Source of the DNA: Rossellomorea orangium
Lineage (GTDB): Bacteria; Bacillota; Bacilli; Bacillales; Bacillaceae_B
Assembly (NCBI RefSeq): GCF_019334305.1
Contig: NZ_JAHWGH010000014.1
Coordinates: forward strand, 620,001 to 684,000
Length of the DNA: 64,000 nt
Direction of reading: 5' to 3'
Position 1 is the stretch's first letter; every line of letters starts with the position of its first letter. Both the position numbers and the translations under genes were made by a program. The notes beneath the pieces are model-generated. The model was not told the DNA's origin and made no database searches. It saw only the letters and a program-made list of their open reading frames with translations. Below are positions 51,398-59,723 of the stretch, piece by piece.

Positions 51398-51709
51398 GAG
51401 GCTGGGACAAAAGGGTTTCAGATAAGGAAGAATCCGAACGAGTGATTTGATAAAAATCTAACTCGTTCGGATTTTTTTTTTTATAATCCATTTATTTAGC
51501 AGGTTCTAGCTGTTGATTGGAGTGCAAGACGAAGACTCCTGCGGAAAAAGCGGAATAGGTGAGACCCCGCAGGAGCGACAGCGACGAGGAGGCTCGCCTT
51601 CCGCCCGAGGAAAGCGAAGTCTTGCACGGAAATCAACAGCGGTGTTACAAGTAATCTCATTGTTCGTCTTTAGAGTGTATAGATTTAGTTATGTCCCAGC
51701 CTCTTTTTG
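51398..51709. repeat. Composite non-coding element flanked by GAGGCTGGGACA inverted repeats
   Basis: GAGGCTGGGACA (51398-51409) and TGTCCCAGCCTC (51692-51703, followed by TTTTT) bracket the element. Inside are a perfect terminator and a hairpin repeat of about 130 nt (51510-51639) whose arms are GTGCAAGAC (51522-51530) and GTCTTGCAC (51619-51627), with GTTGATT/AATCAAC outside them. Its inner sequence (GACTCCTGCGG, GAGACCCCGCAGGAG, GAGGAGGCTCG) resembles that of the element at 57750-58193. Confidence 0.82.
51430..51482 (+). terminator. Strong terminator after ykhA
   Basis: AATCCGAACGAGT (51431-51443) pairs perfectly with ACTCGTTCGGATT (51461-51473), followed by nine further T. Confidence 0.93.
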
Positions 51710-51934
51710 TGTGGGTACGCCCGGCATTCGCCGATAAAATCCGCCGTCATCCATCATCCACCGGTACGAGTCCCCTTTCTCTCTCTGATCCACTCTAGAA
51801 TTATTCCCAACAAATAATTATGATTCCCCCTAACTCTTTTTCCCCACCCCCTTCAAAATAGGTCCGTCCCTCCGATAATACAGAGGTACGGACATGTGAA
51901 GTGTCTTATTATTTTTATTTTTGGAGGTTACGGT

Positions 51935-52912
51935 TTGAAAAAAATAGTCAGTATGTTTCTTCTTGTCATGCTTGTGATGGCAGGGTGTTCTTCGCCTATG
52001 ACGAAAGAAACCAGCACAGAAAAACAACAGAGTATCGGAATCCTTCTTTCTGATACAGGTCTCGGGGATGGTTCATTTAATGATTCCGCCTTCAGGGGGC
52101 TCGAACGTGCCCGTGAAGAATTGGGGATTTTATTTGATTATAGAGAAGCGCCGGATGGGGATTTCGAAGGAGCCCTTAAGGAACTTGTCGATCAGGATCA
52201 TGAACTTGTCATTGGACTGGGGTTTTCAATCCAGGATGCCCTTGAAAAGGTGGCAAGCGAAAATCCCGATCAACAATTTCTATTGATCGACGGATTTTCA
52301 GAACTCGATAATATTACATCGATTACGTTCAAAGAACATGAAGGAAGCTTCCTTCTCGGTATGGTGGCCGCGATGAAATCCAAGACAGGTACGATCGGGT
52401 TCATCAGTGGGGCCGATGTTCCAGTCATTGAGCGCTTTGAAAAAGGTTATATTCAAGGGGCTAAATATATCAACCCTTCCATTAAGGTCATCAAAAACAA
52501 CGCGAACAATTTCGGTGACGCCGACTTAGGGAGGACAATCGCAGAGAAACAAATGAAACAGGGTGCGGATTTCCTTTACCCTGCTGCCGGATTCACAGGA
52601 GTCGGGGCCATCCAGGCTGCTCAGAAAGCAGGCGTTTTATCGGGTGGGGTCGATTCGGATCAGTATTTCATTGCGGAAAAATCTGTCGTCACTTCTATGG
52701 TCAAAAAAGTCGACAACGCCGTTTTCAACATAACGGATGAACTTATGAACGAACATAAGATTTCTCAGCACGCCTATGAATTGGGCCTTAAAGAAGACGG
52801 TGTCGGACTTGCCCCAATCCGTGTCGTGAATCTTTCACCGGAAGAAACGAAAAAGCTGGAAGATGCCAAGAACAAAATCATCTCTGGTGATATTACCGTC
52901 AATATGCAATAA
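51935..52912 (+). CDS. BMP-family substrate-binding lipoprotein (PnrA/Med-like)
   Basis: The 325-aa product has a lipoprotein signal (MFLLVMLVMAGCSS, lipobox VMAGC). A BMP/PnrA periplasmic-binding fold follows with the family motif GDGSFNDSAFRGLERA and TIGFISGADVPVIERFEKGYIQGAKY. Members bind purine nucleosides for ABC transporters. TTG 51935 has GGAGG 7 nt upstream. No ABC permease or ATPase gene is adjacent; instead a chemoreceptor gene follows after 21 bp, suggesting that this lipoprotein presents a ligand to the receptor. Confidence 0.9.
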   Translation: MKKIVSMFLLVMLVMAGCSSPMTKETSTEKQQSIGILLSDTGLGDGSFNDSAFRGLERAREELGILFDYREAPDGDFEGALKELVDQDHELVIGLGFSIQDALEKVASENPDQQFLLIDGFSELDNITSITFKEHEGSFLLGMVAAMKSKTGTIGFISGADVPVIERFEKGYIQGAKYINPSIKVIKNNANNFGDADLGRTIAEKQMKQGADFLYPAAGFTGVGAIQAAQKAGVLSGGVDSDQYFIAEKSVVTSMVKKVDNAVFNITDELMNEHKISQHAYELGLKEDGVGLAPIRVVNLSPEETKKLEDAKNKIISGDITVNMQ

Positions 52913-52933
52913 ATCTACTTAAGGAGTAATGTC

Positions 52934-54592
52934 ATGGCACTAAAAAAACGTTTACTGATCTTGGGGTTGATCCCCCTTGTCCTGTCCACCATCATCATCG
53001 GCTATATCGTCTCGCAATTGGTATTCTTGCAGAATTCTGCCAAAGAAGATGTAGAGGTGCTGCTCGAGACCGAATCCTTGCGCGGAGATCTCATTGTGAC
53101 GAAGCAGGCACTTTCGAATTACTCGGTGAATTCAACAGAGGAAAATAAGCAGATGGTCGAAAGTTTGCTAAAGCAAACCTCTGCTCAAATCACCGATCTG
53201 AAGAAGCTCGTTTCAGTAAAAAATCAAAAACAGACTCTTTCTTCCATTGAGTCTAAATTCACCGATTTGAAATCGGCATCGGATGCAGCTCTCAGTGAAA
53301 TGGACAAAGCGGAAATTAAACGGCAATCGATACGTATTTCAGGTGTGTTGAACGATATGTATCTATTGCATAAGCAAACAAACGAATGGTATGAAAATTT
53401 ACTGCAAGAAAATAAGAGTCAGATCCAATTTATCGTCTGGGCCTCCATCATCGGTTTCATCGTGACGGTACTCCTCTCTCTGATAGCATCGAACCTGCTC
53501 AGCCGAAGAATCGTCAAACCATTGAACCGGATGGTGGATAATGCCGAGAAGATGGCAAATGGGGATTTAACGATCACCATCGATTCGGTCAAAGAGAAGA
53601 ACAGCCGATTCGAAGTCGATAAGCTTCAAACAGCCTTTCAACATATGGTCGAGAATCTGCGAAGTACGGTCCAATCCGTCCATGACATCGGAACCAATGT
53701 AGAAAGGTTTACCCACGATGTGCGCACCCAGATGACAAGTCTGACGGAAAGCAGCAATCAGGTAGCACTCTCCACAGAGGAACTTGCCAAAGGGAGTCAA
53801 TCGATTTCTGAGGATATCCAATCCACCGCTGCCCTTATGGCGGTGATGGGTGATGATTTCTCTCAGACTGTCGAACAGAGTGTTGAATCATCAGAAAGCA
53901 GTAAAGTCGCACTATCATCTGTCGGAAACGGTCGTACATCCTTAAATCAACAACAGGAATTTGCTGAAATGATCGCCGAATCTTCCTCCTCTATCATGGA
54001 TTCTGTTGAATCCTTTGCCCAATATACAGGGGAGATCGAGGATGCCGCCCAGGCGGTACGTGAAATTGCCGATCAAACAAACCTCCTTGCCCTGAATGCA
54101 GCCATTGAAGCCGCCCGTGCCGGCGACGCAGGGAAAGGTTTCGCCGTCGTGGCCCAGGAAGTCCGTAAGCTTGCTGAGGACTCTTCCATTGCCACCGAAC
54201 GCATCGGAAGCATGGTCGGGAGCATCAAACAGGGCATACAGTCCATCATGGATGCTTCCCAAAAAGGAAAGACCCTTTCTAACCAGCAGCTGGATTCCAT
54301 GAGCGTTACGGAGCGTTCTTTTGAAGAGATTTCCGGAAATGTTTCTACTATATTTGATAATCTCTCCAAACTCGAAACCGGGATGCATGCCTCTTCCCAG
54401 CGGACCAACCAGGTGATTGCCGCCATTGAAAATATTTCGGCCATCACGGAAGAAACAGCCGCCGGAACGGAAGAAATTTCGTCTTCAACAGAAGAACAGC
54501 TTCGATACTTTGAACGAATGAATGAGCAGGTGGGCGAGCTGAACAAGATGACGATGGAAATGAAGAAACAACTGGAACAATTTACACTTTGA
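52934..54592 (+). CDS. Methyl-accepting chemotaxis protein
   Basis: The 552-aa product has a membrane helix (8-30) and an extracellular helical sensor domain (about 32-165). A second helix (170-192), a HAMP domain ([22 protein letters not shown]) and the signalling domain with tip [41 protein letters not shown] follow. It signals to CheA/CheW. Its tight linkage to a BMP lipoprotein implies indirect, binding-protein-mediated sensing. AAGGAG lies 8 nt before the ATG. Confidence 0.93.
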   Translation: MALKKRLLILGLIPLVLSTIIIGYIVSQLVFLQNSAKEDVEVLLETESLRGDLIVTKQALSNYSVNSTEENKQMVESLLKQTSAQITDLKKLVSVKNQKQTLSSIESKFTDLKSASDAALSEMDKAEIKRQSIRISGVLNDMYLLHKQTNEWYENLLQENKSQIQFIVWASIIGFIVTVLLSLIASNLLSRRIVKPLNRMVDNAEKMANGDLTITIDSVKEKNSRFEVDKLQTAFQHMVENLRSTVQSVHDIGTNVERFTHDVRTQMTSLTESSNQVALSTEELAKGSQSISEDIQSTAALMAVMGDDFSQTVEQSVESSESSKVALSSVGNGRTSLNQQQEFAEMIAESSSSIMDSVESFAQYTGEIEDAAQAVREIADQTNLLALNAAIEAARAGDAGKGFAVVAQEVRKLAEDSSIATERIGSMVGSIKQGIQSIMDASQKGKTLSNQQLDSMSVTERSFEEISGNVSTIFDNLSKLETGMHASSQRTNQVIAAIENISAITEETAAGTEEISSSTEEQLRYFERMNEQVGELNKMTMEMKKQLEQFTL

Positions 54593-54599
54593 TTGACTG

Positions 54600-54634
54600 G
54601 GAGAATGCCTCGTGCAGGGGCATTCTCCTTTTTA
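54600..54634 (+). terminator. Terminator of the BMP-MCP operon
   Basis: GGAGAATGCC pairs with GGCATTCTCC, followed by five T. Confidence 0.88.
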
Positions 54635-54978
54635 AAAATTTCAAGGAAAATTCGCTGATAAATGAGATTGCCGCCGGTATCCAGGTATAGAAATGCCCAC
54701 GATAGCCTCCCAAATTCCGACAATAACCTCACACCATTCCCCTACGACTACCTTCCCCCACCCTTTCTCACTAGTCAAAACACCCCTTTTATTATTACAG
54801 AACGTTTAAATTTTTTTAACGAACAAAAAGTAGAGGTCCGTCCCTATATACACACTAGGGTATATAGAAACCCTTTATGAAGACCTTTTGTTTTTTGAGT
54901 GACGCTTTCACTTCTGTCATACTTTGTAACAATTTGTCGGTGGTAAATATCTCCACCTACATAACCCCCGAAAATCTC
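54635..54978. other. Intergenic region upstream of mreBH
   Basis: No gene is seen. It holds a partial GGTCCGTCCC repeat at about 54834, a small hairpin CTATATAC/GTATATAG (54844-54867), and ACCCCC at 54964-54968, which could belong to a SigI-type -35 (B. subtilis mreBH is SigI-dependent). I could not identify the matching -10. Confidence 0.45.
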
Positions 54979-55008
54979 CTATACTGTATAGAAGGTTATA
55001 CTGTCTAG
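54979..55008 (+). promoter_or_regulatory. Palindrome and direct repeat in the mreBH promoter region
   Basis: CTATACTGTATAG (54979-54991) is a perfect odd-length palindrome. ATACTGTATAG recurs 17 bp further on as ATACTGTCTAG (54998-55008). It may be an operator pair or two alternative -10 boxes (TATACT), 26 bp before the start codon. Confidence 0.45.
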
Positions 55009-55033
55009 AATTCTTATAGTTGGAGGAATACTG

Positions 55034-56038
55034 ATGTTATCAAACTCTGAAATTGGGATCGATTTAGGAACTGCAAATATACTTGTTTATAGTAAAAATA
55101 AAGGAATTATACTTAACGAGCCATCTGTTGTGGCCATCGACACTGAAAACAAAACGGTCTTGGCTGTCGGAACCGAAGCCAAGAGCATGATCGGGAAAAC
55201 ACCTGGGAAGATCGTGGCTGTACGCCCTCTTAAAGATGGTGTGATTGCCGACTTTGATGTGACAACTGAAATGCTGAAGCAAGTCATGAAGAAGGCGAGT
55301 AAAAAATTAGGATTTTCTATCCGCAAGCCGACCGTGGTTGTGTGTACGCCATCCGGTGCGACAAGTGTTGAGAGAAGAGCAATTCAGGATGCGGTAAGAG
55401 GTAGCGGCGCAAAATCCGTGACCCTTATCGAAGAGCCTGTTGCTGCTGCAATCGGTGCTGACCTCCCTGTAGGTGAGCCTGTTGCCAACGTCATCGTTGA
55501 TATTGGCGGAGGAACGACGGAAGTGGCGATCATCTCTTACGGAGGGGTTGTTTCTTGCAATACCATCCGTATCGGTGGAGATCAAATGGATGAAGATATC
55601 GTTCAATATGTGCGTAAACGCTACAATCTCCTCATTGGAGAAAGAACGGCTGAATTAGTGAAGATCGAAGTCGGCCAAGCACTGATCGATCACGAAGAAA
55701 GAACCATGGATATCCGTGGACGTGACCTGGTGACAGGTCTGCCGAAAACGATTGAACTTTCATCAAACGAAATCCAGGATGCGTTGAAAGAGTCTCTTCT
55801 ACACATCTTGGAAACCATCCGTGCAACATTGGAAAATTGTCCTCCTGAACTGAGTGGGGACATCGTTGACCGCGGAGTCATCTTAACAGGTGGCGGAGCC
55901 CTTCTGAATGGACTTCAGGATTGGCTGAGCCAGGAGATCGTTGTACCGGTTCACTTAGCTCCAAACCCTCTTGAGTCTGTGGCAATCGGAACAGGACGTT
56001 CCCTATCCGTGATTCACAAATTACAAAAAGTAAAATAA
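55034..56038 (+). CDS. mreBH: Rod-shape actin homologue MreBH
   Basis: The 334-aa product is an MreB-family actin with phosphate-1 motif [18 protein letters not shown], phosphate-2 [12 protein letters not shown] and adenosine motif [14 protein letters not shown]. Its sequence follows B. subtilis MreBH more closely than MreB or Mbl (for example [22 protein letters not shown]), and it stands alone rather than with mreCD. It organises lateral cell-wall synthesis and the LytE autolysin at the membrane. GGAGG lies 8 nt before the ATG. Confidence 0.94.
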   Translation: MLSNSEIGIDLGTANILVYSKNKGIILNEPSVVAIDTENKTVLAVGTEAKSMIGKTPGKIVAVRPLKDGVIADFDVTTEMLKQVMKKASKKLGFSIRKPTVVVCTPSGATSVERRAIQDAVRGSGAKSVTLIEEPVAAAIGADLPVGEPVANVIVDIGGGTTEVAIISYGGVVSCNTIRIGGDQMDEDIVQYVRKRYNLLIGERTAELVKIEVGQALIDHEERTMDIRGRDLVTGLPKTIELSSNEIQDALKESLLHILETIRATLENCPPELSGDIVDRGVILTGGGALLNGLQDWLSQEIVVPVHLAPNPLESVAIGTGRSLSVIHKLQKVK

Positions 56039-56046
56039 AAAGATTC

Positions 56047-56077
56047 TATCCCCCATTCGGTTGGGGGATACTTTTTT
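56047..56077 (+). terminator. Terminator of mreBH
   Basis: TATCCCCC and GGGGGATA form an 8-bp stem with an 8-nt loop, followed by CTTTTTT. Confidence 0.9.
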
Positions 56078-56129
56078 GTCCAATATCAAACCCATCTATT
56101 TACCCCACTAACATTTTTTTCAAACATAT

Positions 56130-56160
56130 GTGATCCAAATTCTTATTCCCCTCGTTAGCT
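56130..56160 (+). promoter_or_regulatory. Predicted ECF promoter of the sigma/anti-sigma operon
   Basis: GTGATCCA (56130-56137) and CGTTAGCT (56153-56160) are 15 bp apart, 68 bp before the sigma start. Exactly the same two octamers at the same spacing occur before the sortase-substrate gene at 58224-58254, while the intervening bases differ. That is the signature of an autoregulated ECF sigma factor. Confidence 0.8.
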
Positions 56161-56228
56161 TATTACAATTGAGTTCCTACCCGTTGTTTAGTATCCTTAT
56201 TTTATATGTCAAAGATAAGGAGCGTATT

Positions 56229-56792
56229 ATGCCCAATGATTTGCAGGATGTAGAACTGTATCAACGTGTTTTGGCAAAAGACTCGACTGCATTACGACAG
56301 CTCTATCAGCAATATGAAAAACTGATCTATTCGTTTTCGTATAAAATGACGGGAGACCGTGAAATCGCGGAGGAAGTGATCCAGGAGGTTTTCATGAAAC
56401 TCTGGAAAAAGCACTCTCCCTATGACCACAGTAAAGGAAAATTCTCATCATGGCTGTTAACGATGACGAGAAATACGTGCCTTGATGCGTTACGCAGACG
56501 CAAAAAACATGAGTCTGTTGAATATATAGAGAAGGACTCCCTTCAGGTAACCTATGAAACTCCCGCCGATCAATTAGAGTGGAAGGAAAAAGGGACCGCG
56601 ATCAGAGATTGTATCCAATCATTGAAGGATGACCAGCAAAGAATCGTGCAATTATTCTATTTTAGAGGGTTGACTCAACAATCCATCGCTGAATCAACCG
56701 ATACTCCACTTGGAACAGTCAAAGGAAGAATCCGTTTAGCCCTGAAGCATTTACACACGTGTCTAAAAGGGAAAGGAGGTACGTTCGAATGA
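56229..56792 (+). CDS. ECF-type RNA polymerase sigma factor (SigK/RskA-associated type)
   Basis: The 187-aa product has sigma region 2 (LRQLYQQYEKLIYSFSYKMTGDREIAEEVIQEVFMKLWK) and region 4 (GLTQQSIAESTDTPLGTVKGRIRLALKHL). It lacks regions 1 and 3, so it is an ECF sigma. ATG 56229 (MPNDLQDVELYQRV) has GGAG 7 nt upstream; the longer frame starts at the predicted promoter itself. Its stop overlaps the anti-sigma start (ATGA). The shared promoter motif predicts that it drives its own operon and the sortase/substrate genes downstream. Confidence 0.9.
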   Translation: MPNDLQDVELYQRVLAKDSTALRQLYQQYEKLIYSFSYKMTGDREIAEEVIQEVFMKLWKKHSPYDHSKGKFSSWLLTMTRNTCLDALRRRKKHESVEYIEKDSLQVTYETPADQLEWKEKGTAIRDCIQSLKDDQQRIVQLFYFRGLTQQSIAESTDTPLGTVKGRIRLALKHLHTCLKGKGGTFE

Positions 56793-57505
56793 CGATACAA
56801 CCATGCGATCAATTACTGGATTACTACAACGGTCATTTATCTGAACTAGAGAAAGCTCAATTTGAGAAGCATTTAAAAAGCTGTGATCAGTGTCTTGAAG
56901 AACTTCATGAACTGGAGCAGTTATCGGACTATATGCCGTTCGCATCTGATGTTGTTGAACCTCCCAAAGACCTGGAAGACCGTGTTTTCGCTCATATTCT
57001 GGGGGATGAGAAACCGGAAGGCGCTGGATCAATCAAAAAAGCGAAGAAGAACAGGACATGGTTCCTCCCTTCTGTTGCCGCAGCATTAGCCCTTTCCCTT
57101 ATCGGCAATGCTTATCTGTTTACCCAGCTTGAGGACCAGAATGAAGTAGTTGAACAAGCAACGATCGATCAAGTCGTCCAATATGTCGATCTCGCTGCCG
57201 TCAATGGCAATGCTAAGGGAACTGCCAGCATCATCAAGCAAGGAGCACAAACGAGCATGGTGGTCCAGGCATCTGAACTTCAGGATCTTTCAGATGAAGA
57301 AGTGTATCAGGTATGGCTCATTAAAGATGAAAAGCCAGAACGAGCCGGAACGTTTGTCACCAGTAAGGATGGAAAAGGCTCCGTCGTATTCAAGTTCAAT
57401 GAAGAATTTACGAAGAAAGATTGGGATACGGTGGCCATCACCCTTGAACCGGATGCTGATAGTCAGCTTCCCCAGGGGGACATCGTGTTAGCGTCGGAAA
57501 TCTAA
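56789..57505 (+). CDS. Transmembrane anti-sigma factor, zinc-finger (ZAS) N-terminus and RskA-like C-terminus
   Basis: The 238-aa product has a cytoplasmic ZAS motif H28-x3-C32-x2-C35 that should hold the sigma factor, a single membrane helix at 91-111, and an extracytoplasmic RskA-type domain (120-238, with VYQVWLIKDEKPERAGTF). Release would follow regulated proteolysis on an envelope signal. ATG 56789 has AGGAGG 8 nt upstream. The envelope topology fits control of a cell-wall-anchored protein. Confidence 0.9.
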   Translation: MTIQPCDQLLDYYNGHLSELEKAQFEKHLKSCDQCLEELHELEQLSDYMPFASDVVEPPKDLEDRVFAHILGDEKPEGAGSIKKAKKNRTWFLPSVAAALALSLIGNAYLFTQLEDQNEVVEQATIDQVVQYVDLAAVNGNAKGTASIIKQGAQTSMVVQASELQDLSDEEVYQVWLIKDEKPERAGTFVTSKDGKGSVVFKFNEEFTKKDWDTVAITLEPDADSQLPQGDIVLASEI

Positions 57506-57528
57506 AAAAAGTTTTACCCATTATGTTT

Positions 57529-57562
57529 TGCCCGTCAGCCCTTTACTGACGGGCATTTTTTC
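57529..57562 (+). terminator. Terminator of the sigma/anti-sigma operon
   Basis: GCCCGTCAG and CTGACGGGC form a 9-bp stem, followed by ATTTTTT. Confidence 0.9.
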
Positions 57563-57749
57563 AATCCCCTTTTCTTTTATTTGAATAAAAGCGCCTATCC
57601 AAATGTTTGAGGTATTCGAACTAGGGAACATAGTCCTATGTAACAGAAGTTGTACAAATATTAAACAAAAATTTCTCTTCTTTTAAAGGGCCGCTTAGTA
57701 AAGACTCTTCACTCTTTCTATCATTCCACACCCTATTTTTCCTTTATTC

Positions 57750-58193
57750 AAAGGCTGTTTTCGTAAACTTGTTGCTTTTGGATGTAGCGAGTGGCGGTTG
57801 ATTTCCGCTACAGGTGCTCGCTTTCCGCTCCAATCAACTGACGAAAAGTTTGACTATCACAAAGGAAATGGAGAGATTGCGTATGCCACTGCTTTTTCAT
57901 TCGATGAAGTGACTGATTTTATTTAATAGTCCTTTACTCTTTTTAAACGGATGGTCACACACCGTTTTGCTCTGTCAACACTTACTACTCTAGAGGGTGA
58001 AGGGAACTGCGTAGACTCCTACGGAAAACGGGCGTGCCGAGACCCCGGAAGCGAATTGTGCTGAGGAGGCTCGGCCGAACGTCCGTGGAAAGCGGAGCAG
58101 TTCCCTTCACCCTCCTGCACCACAACCTAAATGACAGAGCATCGTAAATCTAAGTTTGGATGCAATGCAACAATCTTTGCGAAAACAGCCTTT
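57750..58193. repeat. 444-bp non-coding element with 14-bp terminal inverted repeats and nested hairpins
   Basis: AAAGGCTGTTTTCG (57750-57763) and its exact inverse CGAAAACAGCCTTT (58180-58193) bracket a region without genes. Inside is a hairpin with perfect 18-bp arms (57993-58010 and 58097-58114). Its inner sequence (GACTCCTACGG, GAGACCCCGGAAG, GAGGAGGCTCG) is related to the repeat inside 51398-51709. A second segment near 57795-57845 (GCGGTTGATTTCCGCT) is of another Bacillaceae repeat type. No transposase is present. Confidence 0.8.
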
Positions 58194-58223
58194 TCAAAAG
58201 AATTGAAAAAAGTTTTTAAAAAA

Positions 58224-58254
58224 GTGATCCATGTTAAAACTTCTGTCGTTAGCT
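58224..58254 (+). promoter_or_regulatory. Predicted ECF promoter of the sortase-substrate operon
   Basis: GTGATCCA (58224-58231) and CGTTAGCT (58247-58254) are 15 bp apart, 39 bp before the start codon and identical in box and spacing to 56130-56160. Confidence 0.8.
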
Positions 58255-58293
58255 CTATGAAAATATAAAAAAATCAAAAGGAGAGATTTACTT

Positions 58294-59649
58294 ATGAAAA
58301 TGAAAAAAAGTTATTTAGCCGTCCCATTAAGTATGACACTACTAATTCCAACTGCAGGTGCAGTATCAGCACATAACGGTGAAGATCATTCTCATGATGC
58401 CAAAGTGGATACACCGGCAGGAGAATTAAGAACAACTTTGGATCGCTTACTTACTGAACATGCATACTTAGCCGTTGAAGCCATGAGACGTGGAGCAGAA
58501 GGCGCGGAAGATTTCGATGCGGCAGCCGGTGCTTTAAATGATAACGCAGCCGACTTAAAAGGTGCCATCGCTTCTGTGTATGGTGAAGAAGCCGGCAACC
58601 AGTTCAACACGATCTGGACGAATCACATCGGATTCTTCGTGGATTATGTAAAAGCAACGGGTGCGAATGACCAGGCTGCCAAAGATGAAGCCCTGGCGAA
58701 TCTGGCAGGATATAAAGAAGAGTTCTCGAATTTCCTTGAGACCGCTACTGGTGAACGTTTGAAATCTGATAGTCTGGCAGAAGGACTACAAATGCATATC
58801 AACCAATTGATCGGTGCATTTGATAGTTATGTTGCCGGAGACTATGAAAAGGCTTACGAATATGAGCGTGAAGCAATCGGACATATGGCCATGGTATCAA
58901 AAGGATTATCCAGTGCGATCACGGACCAATATCCGGATAAATTCGAAAACACGATGGCCGTGACTCCTGCAACAGACTTACGCTCGACCCTTAACCATCT
59001 GTTAACCGAGCATGCTGCCCTTGCTACCATGGCGATGCAAAACGGAATCGACGGTTCAAAAGACTTTGACGCTTCGGTTAATGCACTGAATGCCAACACG
59101 GAAGATCTTTCTGCAGCCATCGCATCTGTATATGGTGAAGAGGCCGGTAACCAATTTAAAGACATGTGGTCAAAACATATCGGATTCTTCGTGGACTATG
59201 TAAAAGCAACGGGAGCCGAGGATGAAGCAGCTAAAAAAGAAGCGATCAAGAATCTTGATGGATACCGCGCTGAATTCTCTAAATTCCTTGAAACAGCAAC
59301 AGACGGCCGCTTGAAATCCGATGCCCTGGCAGACGGTCTTCAAATGCACGTAGAACAACTGACTGGCGCATTCGACAGCTACGCTGCAGGTGACTATGAA
59401 AAAGCATGGGACGGAATCCGTATGGCATATGAGCATATGCTGAACCCGGCAAAAGGATTATCAGGTGCTTTCGCTGATCAATTCCCTGACAAATTCAAAG
59501 CCAACATGCCTTCAGAAATGCCTAACACTGGTATGGGTGGAACCGCTGACGAAAACGAATTCCCATTCGAATTCCTTCTTGCAGCCCTTCTGATCATCGC
59601 TGGTGGAACAACACTCGGAATGAAAAAATACGCTTCACACAAACAATAA
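58294..59649 (+). CDS. Cell-wall-anchored protein with two four-histidine helical domains (MPNTG sortase substrate)
   Basis: The 451-aa product has a signal peptide (cleavage near residue 26) and a mature His-rich start (HNGEDHSHD). Two tandem, similar helical domains of about 185 residues follow. Each has histidines at matching places: H56/H240 (LTEHA), H111/H295 (HIGFFVDYVKATGA), H168/H352 (LQMH) and H197/H381. That pattern suits a metal or haem site in a helical bundle. The C-terminus is a sortase signal: MPNTG (409-413), a hydrophobic helix (424-442) and a basic tail. GGAG precedes the ATG. A class F sortase gene follows. I know no named family; function inferred only in outline. Confidence 0.85.
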   Translation: MKMKKSYLAVPLSMTLLIPTAGAVSAHNGEDHSHDAKVDTPAGELRTTLDRLLTEHAYLAVEAMRRGAEGAEDFDAAAGALNDNAADLKGAIASVYGEEAGNQFNTIWTNHIGFFVDYVKATGANDQAAKDEALANLAGYKEEFSNFLETATGERLKSDSLAEGLQMHINQLIGAFDSYVAGDYEKAYEYEREAIGHMAMVSKGLSSAITDQYPDKFENTMAVTPATDLRSTLNHLLTEHAALATMAMQNGIDGSKDFDASVNALNANTEDLSAAIASVYGEEAGNQFKDMWSKHIGFFVDYVKATGAEDEAAKKEAIKNLDGYRAEFSKFLETATDGRLKSDALADGLQMHVEQLTGAFDSYAAGDYEKAWDGIRMAYEHMLNPAKGLSGAFADQFPDKFKANMPSEMPNTGMGGTADENEFPFEFLLAALLIIAGGTTLGMKKYASHKQ

Positions 59650-59663
59650 TCTTTAACATGAGA

Positions 59664-59690
59664 GGGACGGACCTATAATAGGTCCGTCCC
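59664..59690. repeat. GGGACGGACCT hairpin between substrate and sortase genes
   Basis: GGGACGGACCT (59664-59674) pairs perfectly with AGGTCCGTCCC (59680-59690) over a 5-nt loop. There is no T-run, so it may process or stabilise the transcript rather than end it. Confidence 0.7.
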
Positions 59691-59723
59691 CCAGTGTGAA
59701 GATGAAAGGAGTGGCTTCACATA

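Noticed and set aside
51513-51737. Coding frame of 74 codons within the composite element
   Set aside because: The region is a structured inverted repeat with a related copy elsewhere; the frame has no ribosome-binding site or protein-like composition.
57750-58193. Insertion sequence or MITE with target-site duplication
   Set aside because: Terminal inverted repeats are present, but I saw no flanking direct duplication and no transposase, so it is reported as a repeat element only.
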